Numbered from the stretch's first letter, positions 20,201-29,480 are shown. The stretch is DNA of 64,000 nucleotides from DATKPA01 sp051955985 (GCA_051955985.1 JBQCGD010000041.1:5148-69147), one strand, 5' to 3'. The notes: generated from the letters alone by a model not told the origin. Numbers and translations are program-made.

Positions 20201-20549
20201 CAAGACCCAGTTTGGCGGCGTCACTGTTGACGATTCCTACCTGTTCGTCTCCCCGGAACTGCTCGGCGACGCGAACGCCGACGGCAAGGTGGACCTCACC
20301 GACCTCTCGACCGTCCTCAACCACTTCGGCACCCAGACCCCCAACTGGACCGACGGGAACTTCGACGGCGCCGCCACGATTGACCTCACTGACCTCTCTC
20401 ACGTGCTCAACAACTTCGGCTTGACCAATCCCAATGCGACGAGCGTCTCCGGTGTGCCGGTGGCCGGCCTGTCCACGGCTGTCCCGGAACCTGCCTCTCT
20501 GATGATGCTCGTTCCCGCGGCGCTCCTCCTGGCGAAGCGTCGCAGGTAA
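17298..20549 (+). CDS. PEP-CTERM surface protein with autotransporter-type beta-strand repeats
   Basis: 1083 aa from the ATG at 17298 (GGAGG seven bases before). The signal peptide ends near SAHA (residue 30). Two WTNTAGG / LLWTGGSNAWD segments mark the starts of beta-rich units, and later parts repeat strands of the type FTQSGGT and NYTLTGGTLTA. The cassette follows: NAWTGLIDVGVGKLLV, LQNQVAFARTSDQGI, Asp-loops near residue 988 (GDANADGKVDLTDLS and DGAATIDLTDLS), and the anchor VPEPASLMMLVPAALLLAKRRR at the very end. The length suggests an extended fibre or matrix component; no enzymatic motif is visible. Possible promoter: TATAAA at about 17201 with TTCGAA 17 bases upstream. Confidence 0.88.
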   Translation: MYSTNRSRFLLAAVVAAAAALPQISAHAAGPASLLWTGGSNAWDTVSPRWQLAAPNDTVWNNTTDAATIAAFNTAGNVSIIAGGITAGGLNFQAGASGIVLNGPGTLTLTAGNVTVAAGANATINAPLATPAGLSLQGGGTLTDATDFSGNLTLTAGIFNTPSATNLGNGGTNTVSLANAVSAWNIAGLLELGSSGGTASANVTAGATLHTNTLTLGASGGTGSISLSGAGSTLTMDDIAYIGGNDLSAGVGNITVSGAAQVISSRTIIAGLTGSTASVTLSGANTTWAIGPSFGNALFVGSPGAQGAGGGGNGSLSILAGAHLTQDSAGGEPIIYISGDSLHPGAVTVSGTGSLLQAGESLNVGWTGPAHLDLSSGGAAVVGSATPVANTLVVDNFSGLTGAGTVNGDVINSGNFSPGTWALLYSIPGEFSSRTFAINGNYTQTTSGYFSAVIDGTSASTNTRLLVSGTASFAGTFFADFTGTVAGNTTYSIFNAGAYSGSFDAAFASGLDAPFYADLSNLTVNGTLKIIDTSIFWTNTAGGSWQGTGNWSTSATPTSMQSPVFNSPGASFTVALSADATVFSTIFRNGNVTLNLGGHTLISNVPAPLDNQTTAVVAVGDLAGTSANVTLSNGTVDVLNGNVTVGGSGNGSRVAGAGSFINANTIVLGQHPSGSGRLSVLANATLNASSDMYVGNDGSGTVTQSGGAVSANDLFLAYDPASSGNYTLTGGTLTANLEIQADDDGAVSVFTQSGGTHTVNGDLQLAGFDANSRATYTLSGTGILSVSGDLDVGESGSASFFQAGGSATIGQHLLLVPASGQTSLYSLQGGPLGTASLSVGSGGTFTQSGGTLALTDTLHITGGSVSLGGSQATYTFPTLSISGGSLSLSGLKSVVTSNYQMEGSANAWTGLIDVGVGKLLVSDSLTHGTTLADLQNQVAFARTSDQGITSSALPAHMGLAVLDNAVLHKTQFGGVTVDDSYLFVSPELLGDANADGKVDLTDLSTVLNHFGTQTPNWTDGNFDGAATIDLTDLSHVLNNFGLTNPNATSVSGVPVAGLSTAVPEPASLMMLVPAALLLAKRRR

Positions 20550-20622
20550 CCCAGCCCACCCAGTTTCTCAAATCCCCGATCCGTGGCGGAGATCGCAATA
20601 CTGCGCCGCGCGCAATAAACAG

Positions 20623-20650
20623 TTGACTGCATCAATTCGCAGTGTACATT
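20623..20650 (+). promoter_or_regulatory. Promoter for the third PEP-CTERM gene
   Basis: TTGACT at 20623-20628, a 16-base spacer and TACATT at 20645-20650. The spacer end CGCAGTG is shared with the arsR promoter at 62365. Confidence 0.5.
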
Positions 20651-20710
20651 TCACCGCCCCAGTTTCAGGGCTGTACGTATTTACCTCACAACAACCGAGG
20701 AAAAACTTCA

Positions 20711-23700
20711 ATGTCCACTCTCCGTTCGCGCGCGACGACCTCCTCCCGTTCCATCTTCATTGCACTGGCGGCCTGCACCGCCGCCTCCGCCCACGCCGCC
20801 TATGCCGCTGATGTCTCTTGGGTCTCCAGCGCCGGCGGGGATTGGAACATCGCGAGCAACTGGTCCTCGAATCCACTTCTCCCCGGCGCGTCGGATGATG
20901 TCACCATCGCCGCCCTCTCCCCGATCACCGTCGCTCTCTATGGGGGAAGCCCCTCCATCCAGTCCCTCACCTCCAACAACATCCTCACGCTCGCCGGCGG
21001 CTCCCTTTCCGTCGCCAACACGCTCCAGATCAATTCCAACGGCACTCTGAACGTGAACCAGAACAGTACGCTCCAGAACGCCACACTCCTTGCCGTCGGC
21101 AACGGCTCGCTGCATTCCAACGGCGGCACCTTCAGCAATGTCACCCTCGCCTCCTCTTATTTCTATGCCGCCAACAACCTCACCCTCGCCGGCAATTACA
21201 CCCTCAACAGCGGCACCTACTACGCCAATCTCTATTTCACCACCTCCGCCAACCTCACCGGCAATGGCACGGTCTTTTTTAACGGCACCTACGGCTCCGG
21301 CGGCAGCATCTCCTACAGCGGCGGCCTCGCCGCGCTCACCATCACCCCCGGCGTCACCGTCGCCACCGGCACCGGCTCCGGATCGCTCTCCTTCAACAGC
21401 CTTCTCAACCAGGGAACCATCTCCGCACAGACCGCCAGCAAAAGCCTCAGCATCACCGGCCAGAATTTCACCAACGCCGGCAGCCTCCAGGCCATCAACG
21501 GCGGTACCCTCAACATCAGCGCTTCCAACTGGACCAGCACCGGCTCCATCTCCCTCGATGCCACCAGCACCATCAACCTCTATGGCAACTTCGCCACTGC
21601 CAGCCTCGGCAACATCTCCCGCACCGGCGGCAACCTGACACTCCTCGGCACCCTCGACAACACCGGCAGCACCCTTGCCCTCACTCCCACCACCGGTTCC
21701 CTCATCGTCACCGGCACCATCAAGAACGGCGCCATCTCCACCGCCGGCGGCGCCCGGTTCATTCCCAACGGCGGCACCTTCAGCAATGTCTCCCTCGGCA
21801 GCGACATCACCCTCACCGCCGATTCCCTTTACATCACCAACAACCTCTCCCTCGGCGCCCACACCCTCACTCTCGACAGCACCGGCTATTACGCCAATCT
21901 CTTCCTCTCCGGAACCGAAACCCTCTCCGGCTCGGGCACGATTGTCTTCAACGGCTCCTACGGCTCCGGCAGTTACATCGGCATCAGCAGTGGAACCGCC
22001 ACCATCGCCCCGGGACTCACCCTCAAAACCGGCAACGGCAATGGCGCCATCAACTCCTCCGGCCTCCTCAACCAGGGCACCATCTCCGCCGAAACCGCCG
22101 GTAAATCCTTCTCCATCGGCGCCTCCTCCTTCACCAACGCCGGCACCCTCCGGGCCGTCAACGGCTCCACCCTCATCATCAGCGCCAACAACTGGTCCAG
22201 CAACGGCTCCATCTCCGCCGACCCTGGCAGCACCCTCATCCTCGGCGGATCCTTCGCCACCGCCAGCCTCGACAACCTCTCCACGGCCGGCGCGAATGTC
22301 ACCATCACCGGCAACCTCAATAACGCCGGCGCCACCCTCGCCCTCACCCCCACCACCGGCTCCATCCATCTCACCGGCACCATCAACAACGGCAATATCT
22401 CCTCCTCCGGCGGCGCTCAACTCCTCGTCAGCAACGGCACCTTCAACAACGTCACCCTTGCCTCCGACTTCACCGAATCCACCTCCGGCATTCACACCCA
22501 GAACAACCTCACTCTCGCCAACTGCACCCTCACCCTCGACAGTTCCACCTACTACGCCAATCTCGGACTCCTCAACTCGCAGACGTACACCGGCAACGGC
22601 ACCATCCTCTTCAACGGCAGCTACGGCAGCGGCGGCTACATCGGCGGTTCCGGCGGCGCGGCCCTCACCGTCGATACCGGCATCACCCTCTCCACCGGCA
22701 CCGGCAATGCCAACATCACCACCTCCGCACTCATCAACAAAGGCACGCTCTCCGCAAAAACCGCCGGCAAAACCTTCCTCATCAGCAGCCCCACCTTCAC
22801 CAACAACGGCATCGTGCAGGCCACCAACGGCTCCACCTTCATCATCAACCCCGTCCCCACCAACTTCTCCAACGGCACCCTCACCGGCGGCACCTGGATC
22901 GCCTCCAATGGCACCATCCGCTTCCCCGGCAACATCACCACCAACAACGCCAACATCGTCCTCGACGGCTCCGCGGCCAACATCACTTACCCCGGCGGCG
23001 TCTCCGCGCTCGCACTGCTCTCCTCGAATACGGGCAACCTCACGATCACCGGCGGCGCCTTCTTCGCCCCCGCCGCTTCGCTCACCAACACCGGCACCCT
23101 CGTGGTCGGCCCGGGCTCCACCCTCTCCGTCGGGCAACTCACGCTCAACGGTGGACTCCTCGCCGGCGCCGGCACAGTCTACAAAACCATCCACGCCGGC
23201 GCCGGGCCGCACACCATTCACCCCGGCATGCCTGGCTCCGCCGCGCCCGGCACCCTCACCGCGCCGTCGCTCACCACAAACGCCAATACCACGCTCGCCT
23301 TCAACCTCGTTTCCCCGGAATCCCCCAGCGCCATCAGCAGCAACGACCAGCTCCACATCACCGATCCGGCCGGCCTCACCCTCGGCGGCGGAAATATCCA
23401 GATCACCTCCCTCCCCGCCGGCGCCGCCTCCCTCGGCTATTACCGCATTATTCAGTTCAACGCCTCCTTCTCCGGCGCGCTCTCCTCCCTTGTTCTGCCC
23501 GCGCCGGTCGACGGCATCCGCTATACCCTCGACGCCACGCGCGACGCCGGCTTCATCGACCTCCATCGCGGCTTCCTCGGCGATGCCAACGACGACGGCA
23601 AAGTTGACCTTTCCGACCTCTCCATCGTCCTCAACAACTTCGGCACCACCACCTCCCTCTGGACCAGGGGCAACTTCGACGGCGCCGCCACCATCGACCT

Positions 23701-23854
23701 CACCGACCTCTCCGATGTCCTCAACTACTTCGGAACCAGCCTCCCCGCCGCCGCCATCAGCACCGGTTCGCCGTCCGCCGCCCCTGAGCCCGCATCCCTC
23801 GCGTTTTTCCTCGCCCCGGCCCTGCTGCTCAGGCGCCGCCGGCGGAGCCGCTGA
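20711..23854 (+). CDS. PEP-CTERM surface protein built of three ~216-221 aa tandem repeats
   Basis: 1047 aa from the ATG at 20711, preferred over an in-frame ATG at 20642 because GAGGA lies nine bases before it and the signal peptide (ending AAYAAD) has normal length. Three long tandem repeats start at the strand GGTFSNVTLAS and return with periods of 216 and 221 residues; each has a YYANL and a FNGTYGSGG segment. The C-terminal part differs from its neighbours: the Asn-Trp-Thr linker is missing and is replaced by GYYRIIQFNASFSG. The Asp-loops (GDANDDGKVDLSDLS near residue 956) and anchor (PEPASLAFFLAPALLLRRRR near 1024) are present. Repeat regularity suggests recent internal duplication. Confidence 0.88.
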   Translation: MSTLRSRATTSSRSIFIALAACTAASAHAAYAADVSWVSSAGGDWNIASNWSSNPLLPGASDDVTIAALSPITVALYGGSPSIQSLTSNNILTLAGGSLSVANTLQINSNGTLNVNQNSTLQNATLLAVGNGSLHSNGGTFSNVTLASSYFYAANNLTLAGNYTLNSGTYYANLYFTTSANLTGNGTVFFNGTYGSGGSISYSGGLAALTITPGVTVATGTGSGSLSFNSLLNQGTISAQTASKSLSITGQNFTNAGSLQAINGGTLNISASNWTSTGSISLDATSTINLYGNFATASLGNISRTGGNLTLLGTLDNTGSTLALTPTTGSLIVTGTIKNGAISTAGGARFIPNGGTFSNVSLGSDITLTADSLYITNNLSLGAHTLTLDSTGYYANLFLSGTETLSGSGTIVFNGSYGSGSYIGISSGTATIAPGLTLKTGNGNGAINSSGLLNQGTISAETAGKSFSIGASSFTNAGTLRAVNGSTLIISANNWSSNGSISADPGSTLILGGSFATASLDNLSTAGANVTITGNLNNAGATLALTPTTGSIHLTGTINNGNISSSGGAQLLVSNGTFNNVTLASDFTESTSGIHTQNNLTLANCTLTLDSSTYYANLGLLNSQTYTGNGTILFNGSYGSGGYIGGSGGAALTVDTGITLSTGTGNANITTSALINKGTLSAKTAGKTFLISSPTFTNNGIVQATNGSTFIINPVPTNFSNGTLTGGTWIASNGTIRFPGNITTNNANIVLDGSAANITYPGGVSALALLSSNTGNLTITGGAFFAPAASLTNTGTLVVGPGSTLSVGQLTLNGGLLAGAGTVYKTIHAGAGPHTIHPGMPGSAAPGTLTAPSLTTNANTTLAFNLVSPESPSAISSNDQLHITDPAGLTLGGGNIQITSLPAGAASLGYYRIIQFNASFSGALSSLVLPAPVDGIRYTLDATRDAGFIDLHRGFLGDANDDGKVDLSDLSIVLNNFGTTTSLWTRGNFDGAATIDLTDLSDVLNYFGTSLPAAAISTGSPSAAPEPASLAFFLAPALLLRRRRRSR

Positions 23855-24037
23855 TCCGGCCTCATTTTGCATCGCCATCCGTCCCGCGCTGCGATTCTCC
23901 AAAACGAGAATTTGCGGCGCTACCCCCTTTTTTTGCCGGCAGACCGCCATTTTTACACCGGTCACTGCAGCCGCTGCGCATTTCGCCCCCCCATGTCGCG
24001 ATGACAGTCAGACCACTGCGTCTCAGCCCCGTGCAAC

Positions 24038-27000
24038 ATGGGTGACAGCTTCTGTTTCGAAACGCTCCTGCTGCTTGCTTCGTTCGTGATGTCCCTCGTC
24101 GCGCTGGTCCGTTCCTCCAAGGCGCGAGACGAACTCCACGAACTCCGCACCGAGCTCGCCACCCTCCGCCGCAACCTCTTCCTCGGGGCAAAGCCTCCCG
24201 CTACCACCGCACCGCCCGAGCCCGCACCCATCCCGCCGCCTTCCCCCCAAGCTGCTCCCACGCCGCCGCCCTCCCAAGCACAATTCCCGCCTGTTGCCGA
24301 GGTGGTCCTCTCCTCCACGCCGCCTGCTGCGCCTCCCTGCGCAGCGCCGCCAGCCCCAGCTGCGCCCCGGCCCGCCCTCCCGCAGATCCCGCCCGCCCCC
24401 GCGCCGCGCAAGCCCGCCCTCTCTCTCGAACAGCAACTCATCCGCCTCGCCGTCTGGATCGGCGGCTTCGCCTTCGCCCTCGCCGGCATCTTCCTCGTCA
24501 AAGTCGCCGCCGACCACGGCATCCTCAACCCGCCCGTCCGCGTCTCCCTCGCCACCCTCTTCGGCATCGCCCTCCTCATCGCCGGCATCTGGCGCCGGAA
24601 CAAAGAGCCCAACATTGCCCAGGCCCTCTCCGCCGCCGCCGTCGCCGACCTTTTCGCCTGCATCCTCGCCGCCGGCAAGCTCTATCATTTTCCCTACTTC
24701 ACCCCCACCGTCACCTTCCTCCTCCTCGCCGCCACCACCGCCCTCGCCGTCTTCCTCTCCCTGCGGCAGGGTCCCTTCGTCGCCCTTCTCGGTCTCGTCG
24801 GCGGATTCCTCACCCCCGCGCTGATCAACACCGGCCATCCCTCCGCCGCTTCCCTCTTCGGCTATCTGATCCTGCTCCATGTCGGACTGCTCACGGTCAC
24901 CCGCGCCCGCGGCTGGTCCTGGCTCGCCGCCCTCACCGTCCTCTGCTCCTTCGCCTGGGTCTGCATCTACGCTGTCACCGTCCCCTTCACCCCGGCAGAT
25001 GCCCCCATCCTCGGCACCTTCGTCCTCCTCGCCACCGCCATCGTCGCCATCACCGCCGGACTCCAGGAAGATGCCTGGCACTCCAACCCGCTCCCGCTCC
25101 GCGTCCTCACCTACGGGACCCTCCTTGCCGGCTTCGCCCTCTCCACCTTTCTCCTCACGCGCTCTAACTTCTCAAACACCGAATGGCTCTTCCTCGGCCT
25201 CCTTTCCGCCGGCCTCTTCATCCTTGCCCGCATCCGCCCGCTCTACGAGCCCTTCGCCTGGTTCGCCGCCGCCTTCCTCCTGGTCCTCCTCACCGCGTGG
25301 GGCCTTCAGTACCCCGCCGACATCGACCGCCTGCGCCTTCTGCTTCCCACCTTCGGCATCCTTTCGGCGCTCGGCGCCTACGCCTGCCTCTGGGGAAGCC
25401 GCCAGCCTGTCCGCTGGGCCGCCCTCTCCGTTCTCTGCGCCCTCGCCTACACACCGCTCGCCTATGGCCTCCTCGACCACGCGCCGCGCTCCGACGCCTG
25501 GGCCCTCCTCCCGACCTCCGTCGCCATCCTCTACGCCGCCCGCGCATTCCCGATCTTCAAACGCCGAACGACGCTTCCCACCGGCGAACAAACCCTCTCC
25601 GCACTCGCCCTCGGCGCGCTCATCTCCCTCGCCTGCGCCCCGCCCATGTGGCTCGAGGGCACCCAACTCACCGCCGCCTGGTCGCTCCTCCTCCCGCTCA
25701 CGCTCTTCCTCTCCATCCGCCTCGCGCTCCCAGCCCTCCGCTCCTTCGCCATGATCATCGCCGCCCTCGTCACGCTCCTCCTCGTTCTCAATCCCGACCT
25801 GCTCAATTACTCCACCGGCCCCGCACTTCTGTGGAACCCGCTCCTCTGGGCCTACGTTCCCGCCCTCGCCTCCTTTCTTGTCGCCATGTTCCTCCTCGAC
25901 CGCGCCAACCTGCTGACGCTTTCCCGCCTCCTGCAAGCCGCCATTGCCTGCATCGCCGCGGCGTTCATCACGCTCTTTACCCACCGCTGTTTCCACGACG
26001 ATTCCCTCAACACCCCCTTCACCGGCCTCATGGAACGCTCCACCTATCCTGTGATCTGGCTCCTCCTCGCCGCCCTCTTCTACCACCTCGGTTCGCACTT
26101 CAAACGCCCCGTCCTCACCTCCGCCGGCCACCTTCTCACGCTCCTCACCCTCTTTTTCCTCGTCCTCGTGCAAGTCCTCCTCTTCAACCCGCTGTGGAAC
26201 GCAGAACCGCTCGGCTCCATGATCATCCTCAACAAGCTCCTCTACCTGTATGCGCTCCCCGCCGTGCTGATCACCGCCCAAATCCTCTGGGCCGCCAAGC
26301 GCGACGATGGCCCCGCCCAGCTCCCGCTCGCCCCCTTCGCTTCCATCATCGCCCTTCTCCTTCTCTTCGTCTTCGTCTCGCTTGAAATCCGCCATGCTTT
26401 CCACGGCCCCGTTCTCGACATCTCCGCCGGCCAGCATCTCGCCGCCACCCTGATCGAGCGCTCCACCAACGCCGCCCTCTGGCTCCTTCTCGCCTTCCCG
26501 TTCCTCGCCCTTGGCCGGCAATTGAAAAACGACATCCTCACCGCCGCCGGCGATCTCTTCGCCGCCCTCGGCATCCTCTTCGTCTTCGGCATTCAACTCT
26601 TTTTCCTCAACCCCCTCTGGTCGCACGACGATGTCGGTTCCCTCCCCGTTTTCAACCAGCTCCTCTACGCCCTCGGGCTCCCCGCCCTCCTCACAGGCGC
26701 GCTCGCTTACTACCTCTCCCAGAGCAACACCCCCGGTGCCACCCTCTTCTCCCGCATCGCGGGCATCTCGGCTCTCCTCATCCTCTTCTCGCTCGTCTCA
26801 CTTGAAGTTCGCCAAGCCTTCCAGGGCAGGTTCCTCGACATCGCCCTCCACCCCAGCGTCGCGGAAAACTACGCCTATTCCGCCGCCTGGGCCGTCCTCG
26901 GCACCGCCCTCCTCGTTGCCGGCATTCTTACCCGCGGCACGATCCTCCGGTTCGCCTCCCTCGCCGTCATGCTCGCCACCATCATCAAGGTCTTCCTCTT

Positions 27001-27148
27001 CGACACCGCCCACCTCTCTGACATCTACCGCGTCCTCTCCTTCGCCGGTCTCGGCCTCTCTCTCATCCTTCTCGGCCTCCTCTACCACTACTTCGTTTTC
27101 CGAAAACCCGTAGCACCCACCCCGGAGCTCGAATCCACTGCCGTCTAA
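24038..27148 (+). CDS. DUF2339 polytopic inner-membrane protein
   Basis: 1036 aa. It begins with one membrane helix and a short coiled coil (KARDELHELRTELATLRRN). A long Pro/Ala-rich linker follows (about 55-130), then roughly two dozen membrane helices to the C-terminus, beginning at LIRLAVWIGGFAFALAGIF. This matches the DUF2339 family, whose function is unknown. The helices occur in repeated blocks (for example VSLEIRHAFHGPVLDI and VSLEVRQAFQGRFLDI), a sign of internal duplication. No ribosome site is obvious before the ATG. It is the only non-PEP-CTERM gene inside the surface-protein block, so a role in envelope assembly is possible but unproven. Confidence 0.85.
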   Translation: MGDSFCFETLLLLASFVMSLVALVRSSKARDELHELRTELATLRRNLFLGAKPPATTAPPEPAPIPPPSPQAAPTPPPSQAQFPPVAEVVLSSTPPAAPPCAAPPAPAAPRPALPQIPPAPAPRKPALSLEQQLIRLAVWIGGFAFALAGIFLVKVAADHGILNPPVRVSLATLFGIALLIAGIWRRNKEPNIAQALSAAAVADLFACILAAGKLYHFPYFTPTVTFLLLAATTALAVFLSLRQGPFVALLGLVGGFLTPALINTGHPSAASLFGYLILLHVGLLTVTRARGWSWLAALTVLCSFAWVCIYAVTVPFTPADAPILGTFVLLATAIVAITAGLQEDAWHSNPLPLRVLTYGTLLAGFALSTFLLTRSNFSNTEWLFLGLLSAGLFILARIRPLYEPFAWFAAAFLLVLLTAWGLQYPADIDRLRLLLPTFGILSALGAYACLWGSRQPVRWAALSVLCALAYTPLAYGLLDHAPRSDAWALLPTSVAILYAARAFPIFKRRTTLPTGEQTLSALALGALISLACAPPMWLEGTQLTAAWSLLLPLTLFLSIRLALPALRSFAMIIAALVTLLLVLNPDLLNYSTGPALLWNPLLWAYVPALASFLVAMFLLDRANLLTLSRLLQAAIACIAAAFITLFTHRCFHDDSLNTPFTGLMERSTYPVIWLLLAALFYHLGSHFKRPVLTSAGHLLTLLTLFFLVLVQVLLFNPLWNAEPLGSMIILNKLLYLYALPAVLITAQILWAAKRDDGPAQLPLAPFASIIALLLLFVFVSLEIRHAFHGPVLDISAGQHLAATLIERSTNAALWLLLAFPFLALGRQLKNDILTAAGDLFAALGILFVFGIQLFFLNPLWSHDDVGSLPVFNQLLYALGLPALLTGALAYYLSQSNTPGATLFSRIAGISALLILFSLVSLEVRQAFQGRFLDIALHPSVAENYAYSAAWAVLGTALLVAGILTRGTILRFASLAVMLATIIKVFLFDTAHLSDIYRVLSFAGLGLSLILLGLLYHYFVFRKPVAPTPELESTAV

Positions 27149-27176
27149 ATATCTACGTCGCTTCCAAAATTCCCCG

Positions 27177-27204
27177 TTGACATTCCCCACGCCTGCGCCA
27201 CAAT
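27177..27204 (+). promoter_or_regulatory. Promoter upstream of the PEP-CTERM gene at 27366
   Basis: Consensus -35 TTGACA at 27177-27182, a 16-base spacer and CACAAT at 27199-27204. It leaves a leader of about 155 bases that contains a short open reading frame. Confidence 0.5.
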
Positions 27205-27258
27205 TGTCTCGCAGTCGTGTGGGCGTCGCGCATTTCACGCACTTCGTTACATCTCATC

Positions 27259-27369
27259 ATGAAAGCAGTTCGCATCACTTCTTCCTCCCTCCTCATGCGC
27301 GCTGATGCGGAAGATTCCTTCAGACTGTCGTTCAATGCTCTGCTCAACAATGCAAAGGAATTCGCATGA
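27259..27369 (+). CDS. Possible 36-aa leader peptide overlapping the next start codon
   Basis: A short frame, ATG at 27259 to TGA at 27367-27369, encodes MKAVRITSSSLLMRADAEDS and sixteen more residues. Its stop overlaps the ATG of the following gene as ATGA, an arrangement that can couple translation. No convincing ribosome site precedes it and nothing similar is known to me, so it may be chance. Confidence 0.22.
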   Translation: MKAVRITSSSLLMRADAEDSFRLSFNALLNNAKEFA

Positions 27370-29480
27370 ATCGACACATCCTTCGCTCCCTGGGTGTTAT
27401 CCCCTCCCTTCTCCTCCTCCCCTCCCTCCGCGCCACCTCCTACACCTGGACCGGCAACGCCGGCGACAACAACTGGGCCACCTCTTCCAACTGGTCCCCC
27501 GCCGGCCCGCCCAATGCCAACGCCACCGTCCTCCTCAATCTCTCTTCCCTCGGCCCCGCCTTCCCCGGCATCGTCTACTACAACTACTCCGGCGGCACCA
27601 ATTACGTCCTCTCTCAACTCACCATCACCCATGTCGCCTCCCGCTTCGGTGGCGTCGGCGTCCTCTCCATCGGCGCCAATTACCTCAACGCCGCCAACGA
27701 AACCATCGGCGATTCCACCCTCGGCGGGCCCCTCGCCGGAGAAGTCGATCAATTCGGCGCCTCCAGCGCCTACGCCGGCAACCTCACCCTCGGCCGCAAT
27801 CCGTCCGACTTCGGTTATTACAATCTCTCCGGCAACGCCACCCTCGAGGTCGTGGATTTCGACAACATCGGCCTCTCCGGACACGCCAGCTTCTCCCAGT
27901 CCGGCGGACTTCACTTCATCCACTTCTCCGCCCCCGACGGCTACAACGCCGGCCTCTTCCTCGCCGTCAGCGCCTCCGCCTCCGCCAGCTACACCTTCTC
28001 CGGCGGCGAAATCCACGCCGGTATGCCCGAATACATCGGCTACGGCGGAAACGCCACCTTCACCCAGTCCGGCGGCACCAATAACCTCGAAGTCGTCTCC
28101 AATTCCACCCCCAACTTCTACGTCGGTTACCTCGGCGGCTCCAACGGCACCTACACCCTCACCGGCAACGGTGCACTCAACCTCTCCCTCCCCGCCTACA
28201 TCGGTTACAACGGCAACGGCACCTTCAACCAGGACGCCGGCGCCATCAACCCCTTCGGCTACTACGCCAACATCACCCTCGGATACAACGCCAACGCCTC
28301 CGGCACCTGCAACATCTCCGGCACCGCACAGTTCAACGCCGCCTATCTCACCGTCGGCCAGTCCGGCAACGCCTCCTTCAACCAATCCGGCGGCTCCGTC
28401 TATTGCAACGACTGCTCGGTCGCCGCCGGCGCCGGCTCACACGCCTCCTATTCCCTCTCCGAAGGAACCCTCTTCGGGGCCGTCGCCGTCGGTGATCATG
28501 GCAACGGCACCTTCACCCAATCTGGCGGCGCCGTCGTCGCCCCCGGCTTTGACCTCGGCTTCTACTCCGATGGCGTTGGCCTCTACGCCCTCTCCAACGG
28601 CACCCTCTCCGTCTCCGGCAGCGAAGAAATCGGCTTCACCGGACACGCCACCTTCAACCAGACCGGCGGCTTCAACTTCATCACCGGCAACGCCTTCCTC
28701 CGCATGCTCGCCAACGGTACCTACAACCTCTCCGGTGGCTCCCTCACCGTCCCCACTATCTACGTCGGCGGCCTCTTCTCCCGCACCGGCGGCTCCCTCG
28801 CCCCCACCAACATCGACCTCACCCTCGGCGGCAAGGTCTTCCTCCACAACGTCGATACCAAGCTCAAATCCCTCACCTTCGGCGGCGCCACCGACAACTG
28901 GATCGGCAAAATGGACATCACCAACACCAAGCTCGTCATCCAGCCCGCCTCCAGCAAATCCGCCGCCCTCGCCACCCTCACAAATCAAGCCCTCTACGGC
29001 CGCACCCACGCCGCCGGCATCTACGACTCCGCCCTCCCCCCCAACATGGTCGTCGCCGTCATCGACAACGCCTCCCTCCCCGTACCCCTCACCACCTTCG
29101 GCGCCATCGCCGTCGACCCCAACTCCATCCTCATCTCCCAGGAACTCCTCGGCGACGCCAACATCGACGGCAAAGTAGACCTCACCGACCTCTCCACTAT
29201 CCTCAACCACTTCGGCCAAACCACCTCCAACTGGACCGACGGCAACTTCGACGGCGCACCCGCCATCGACCTCTCTGATCTTTCCGACCTCCTCAACAAC
29301 TTCGGCGCCTCCAACCCCAGCGCCCATACTTCCCCCGCCGGTCTCGCCTCGCCCTCCCTCTCCCCCACTCCCGAACCCACCACCCTCGCCCTCCTCCTCC
29401 CCGCCACGCTCCTGCTGCACGCCCGCCGTTCAATCCTCCAGGCTGGCAAAAAAATACCGACAAAAAAACGCTTCGAATAA
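27366..29480 (+). CDS. PEP-CTERM surface protein with Gln-Ser-Gly-Gly strand repeats
   Basis: 704 aa; AAGGAATTCGC before the ATG and a short signal peptide (ending LRAT near residue 24) fix the start. It opens with YTWTGNAGDNNWATSSNW, the usual first strand of planctomycete beta-repeat proteins. It then repeats a G-N-A-T/S-F-x-Q-S-G-G strand at least five times. The cassette is DNWIGKMDITNTKLVI, LTNQALYGRTHAAGI, Asp-loops near residue 596 and PEPTTLALLLPATLLL near 668. Unlike most PEP-CTERM proteins it does not stop after the arginines: about 18 further residues, many basic (SILQAGKKIPTKKRFE), follow. A 36-codon reading frame overlaps its start as ATGA. Confidence 0.87.
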   Translation: MNRHILRSLGVIPSLLLLPSLRATSYTWTGNAGDNNWATSSNWSPAGPPNANATVLLNLSSLGPAFPGIVYYNYSGGTNYVLSQLTITHVASRFGGVGVLSIGANYLNAANETIGDSTLGGPLAGEVDQFGASSAYAGNLTLGRNPSDFGYYNLSGNATLEVVDFDNIGLSGHASFSQSGGLHFIHFSAPDGYNAGLFLAVSASASASYTFSGGEIHAGMPEYIGYGGNATFTQSGGTNNLEVVSNSTPNFYVGYLGGSNGTYTLTGNGALNLSLPAYIGYNGNGTFNQDAGAINPFGYYANITLGYNANASGTCNISGTAQFNAAYLTVGQSGNASFNQSGGSVYCNDCSVAAGAGSHASYSLSEGTLFGAVAVGDHGNGTFTQSGGAVVAPGFDLGFYSDGVGLYALSNGTLSVSGSEEIGFTGHATFNQTGGFNFITGNAFLRMLANGTYNLSGGSLTVPTIYVGGLFSRTGGSLAPTNIDLTLGGKVFLHNVDTKLKSLTFGGATDNWIGKMDITNTKLVIQPASSKSAALATLTNQALYGRTHAAGIYDSALPPNMVVAVIDNASLPVPLTTFGAIAVDPNSILISQELLGDANIDGKVDLTDLSTILNHFGQTTSNWTDGNFDGAPAIDLSDLSDLLNNFGASNPSAHTSPAGLASPSLSPTPEPTTLALLLPATLLLHARRSILQAGKKIPTKKRFE

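Noticed and set aside
12100..23854. Repeats in the PEP-CTERM genes as a CRISPR array or transposon
   Set aside because: They are protein-coding repeats of hundreds of bases with sequence variation; there are no regular spacers and no cas or transposase genes.
20708..23965. 1085-codon open frame on the - strand opposite the PEP-CTERM gene
   Set aside because: Its translation is almost only Gly, Glu, Asp, Val and Ala, with no domain or signal. It arises because the + strand gene uses C-ending codons without stops on the other strand. The same applies to 29756-32044, 35014-37398 and 28437-29420 (-).
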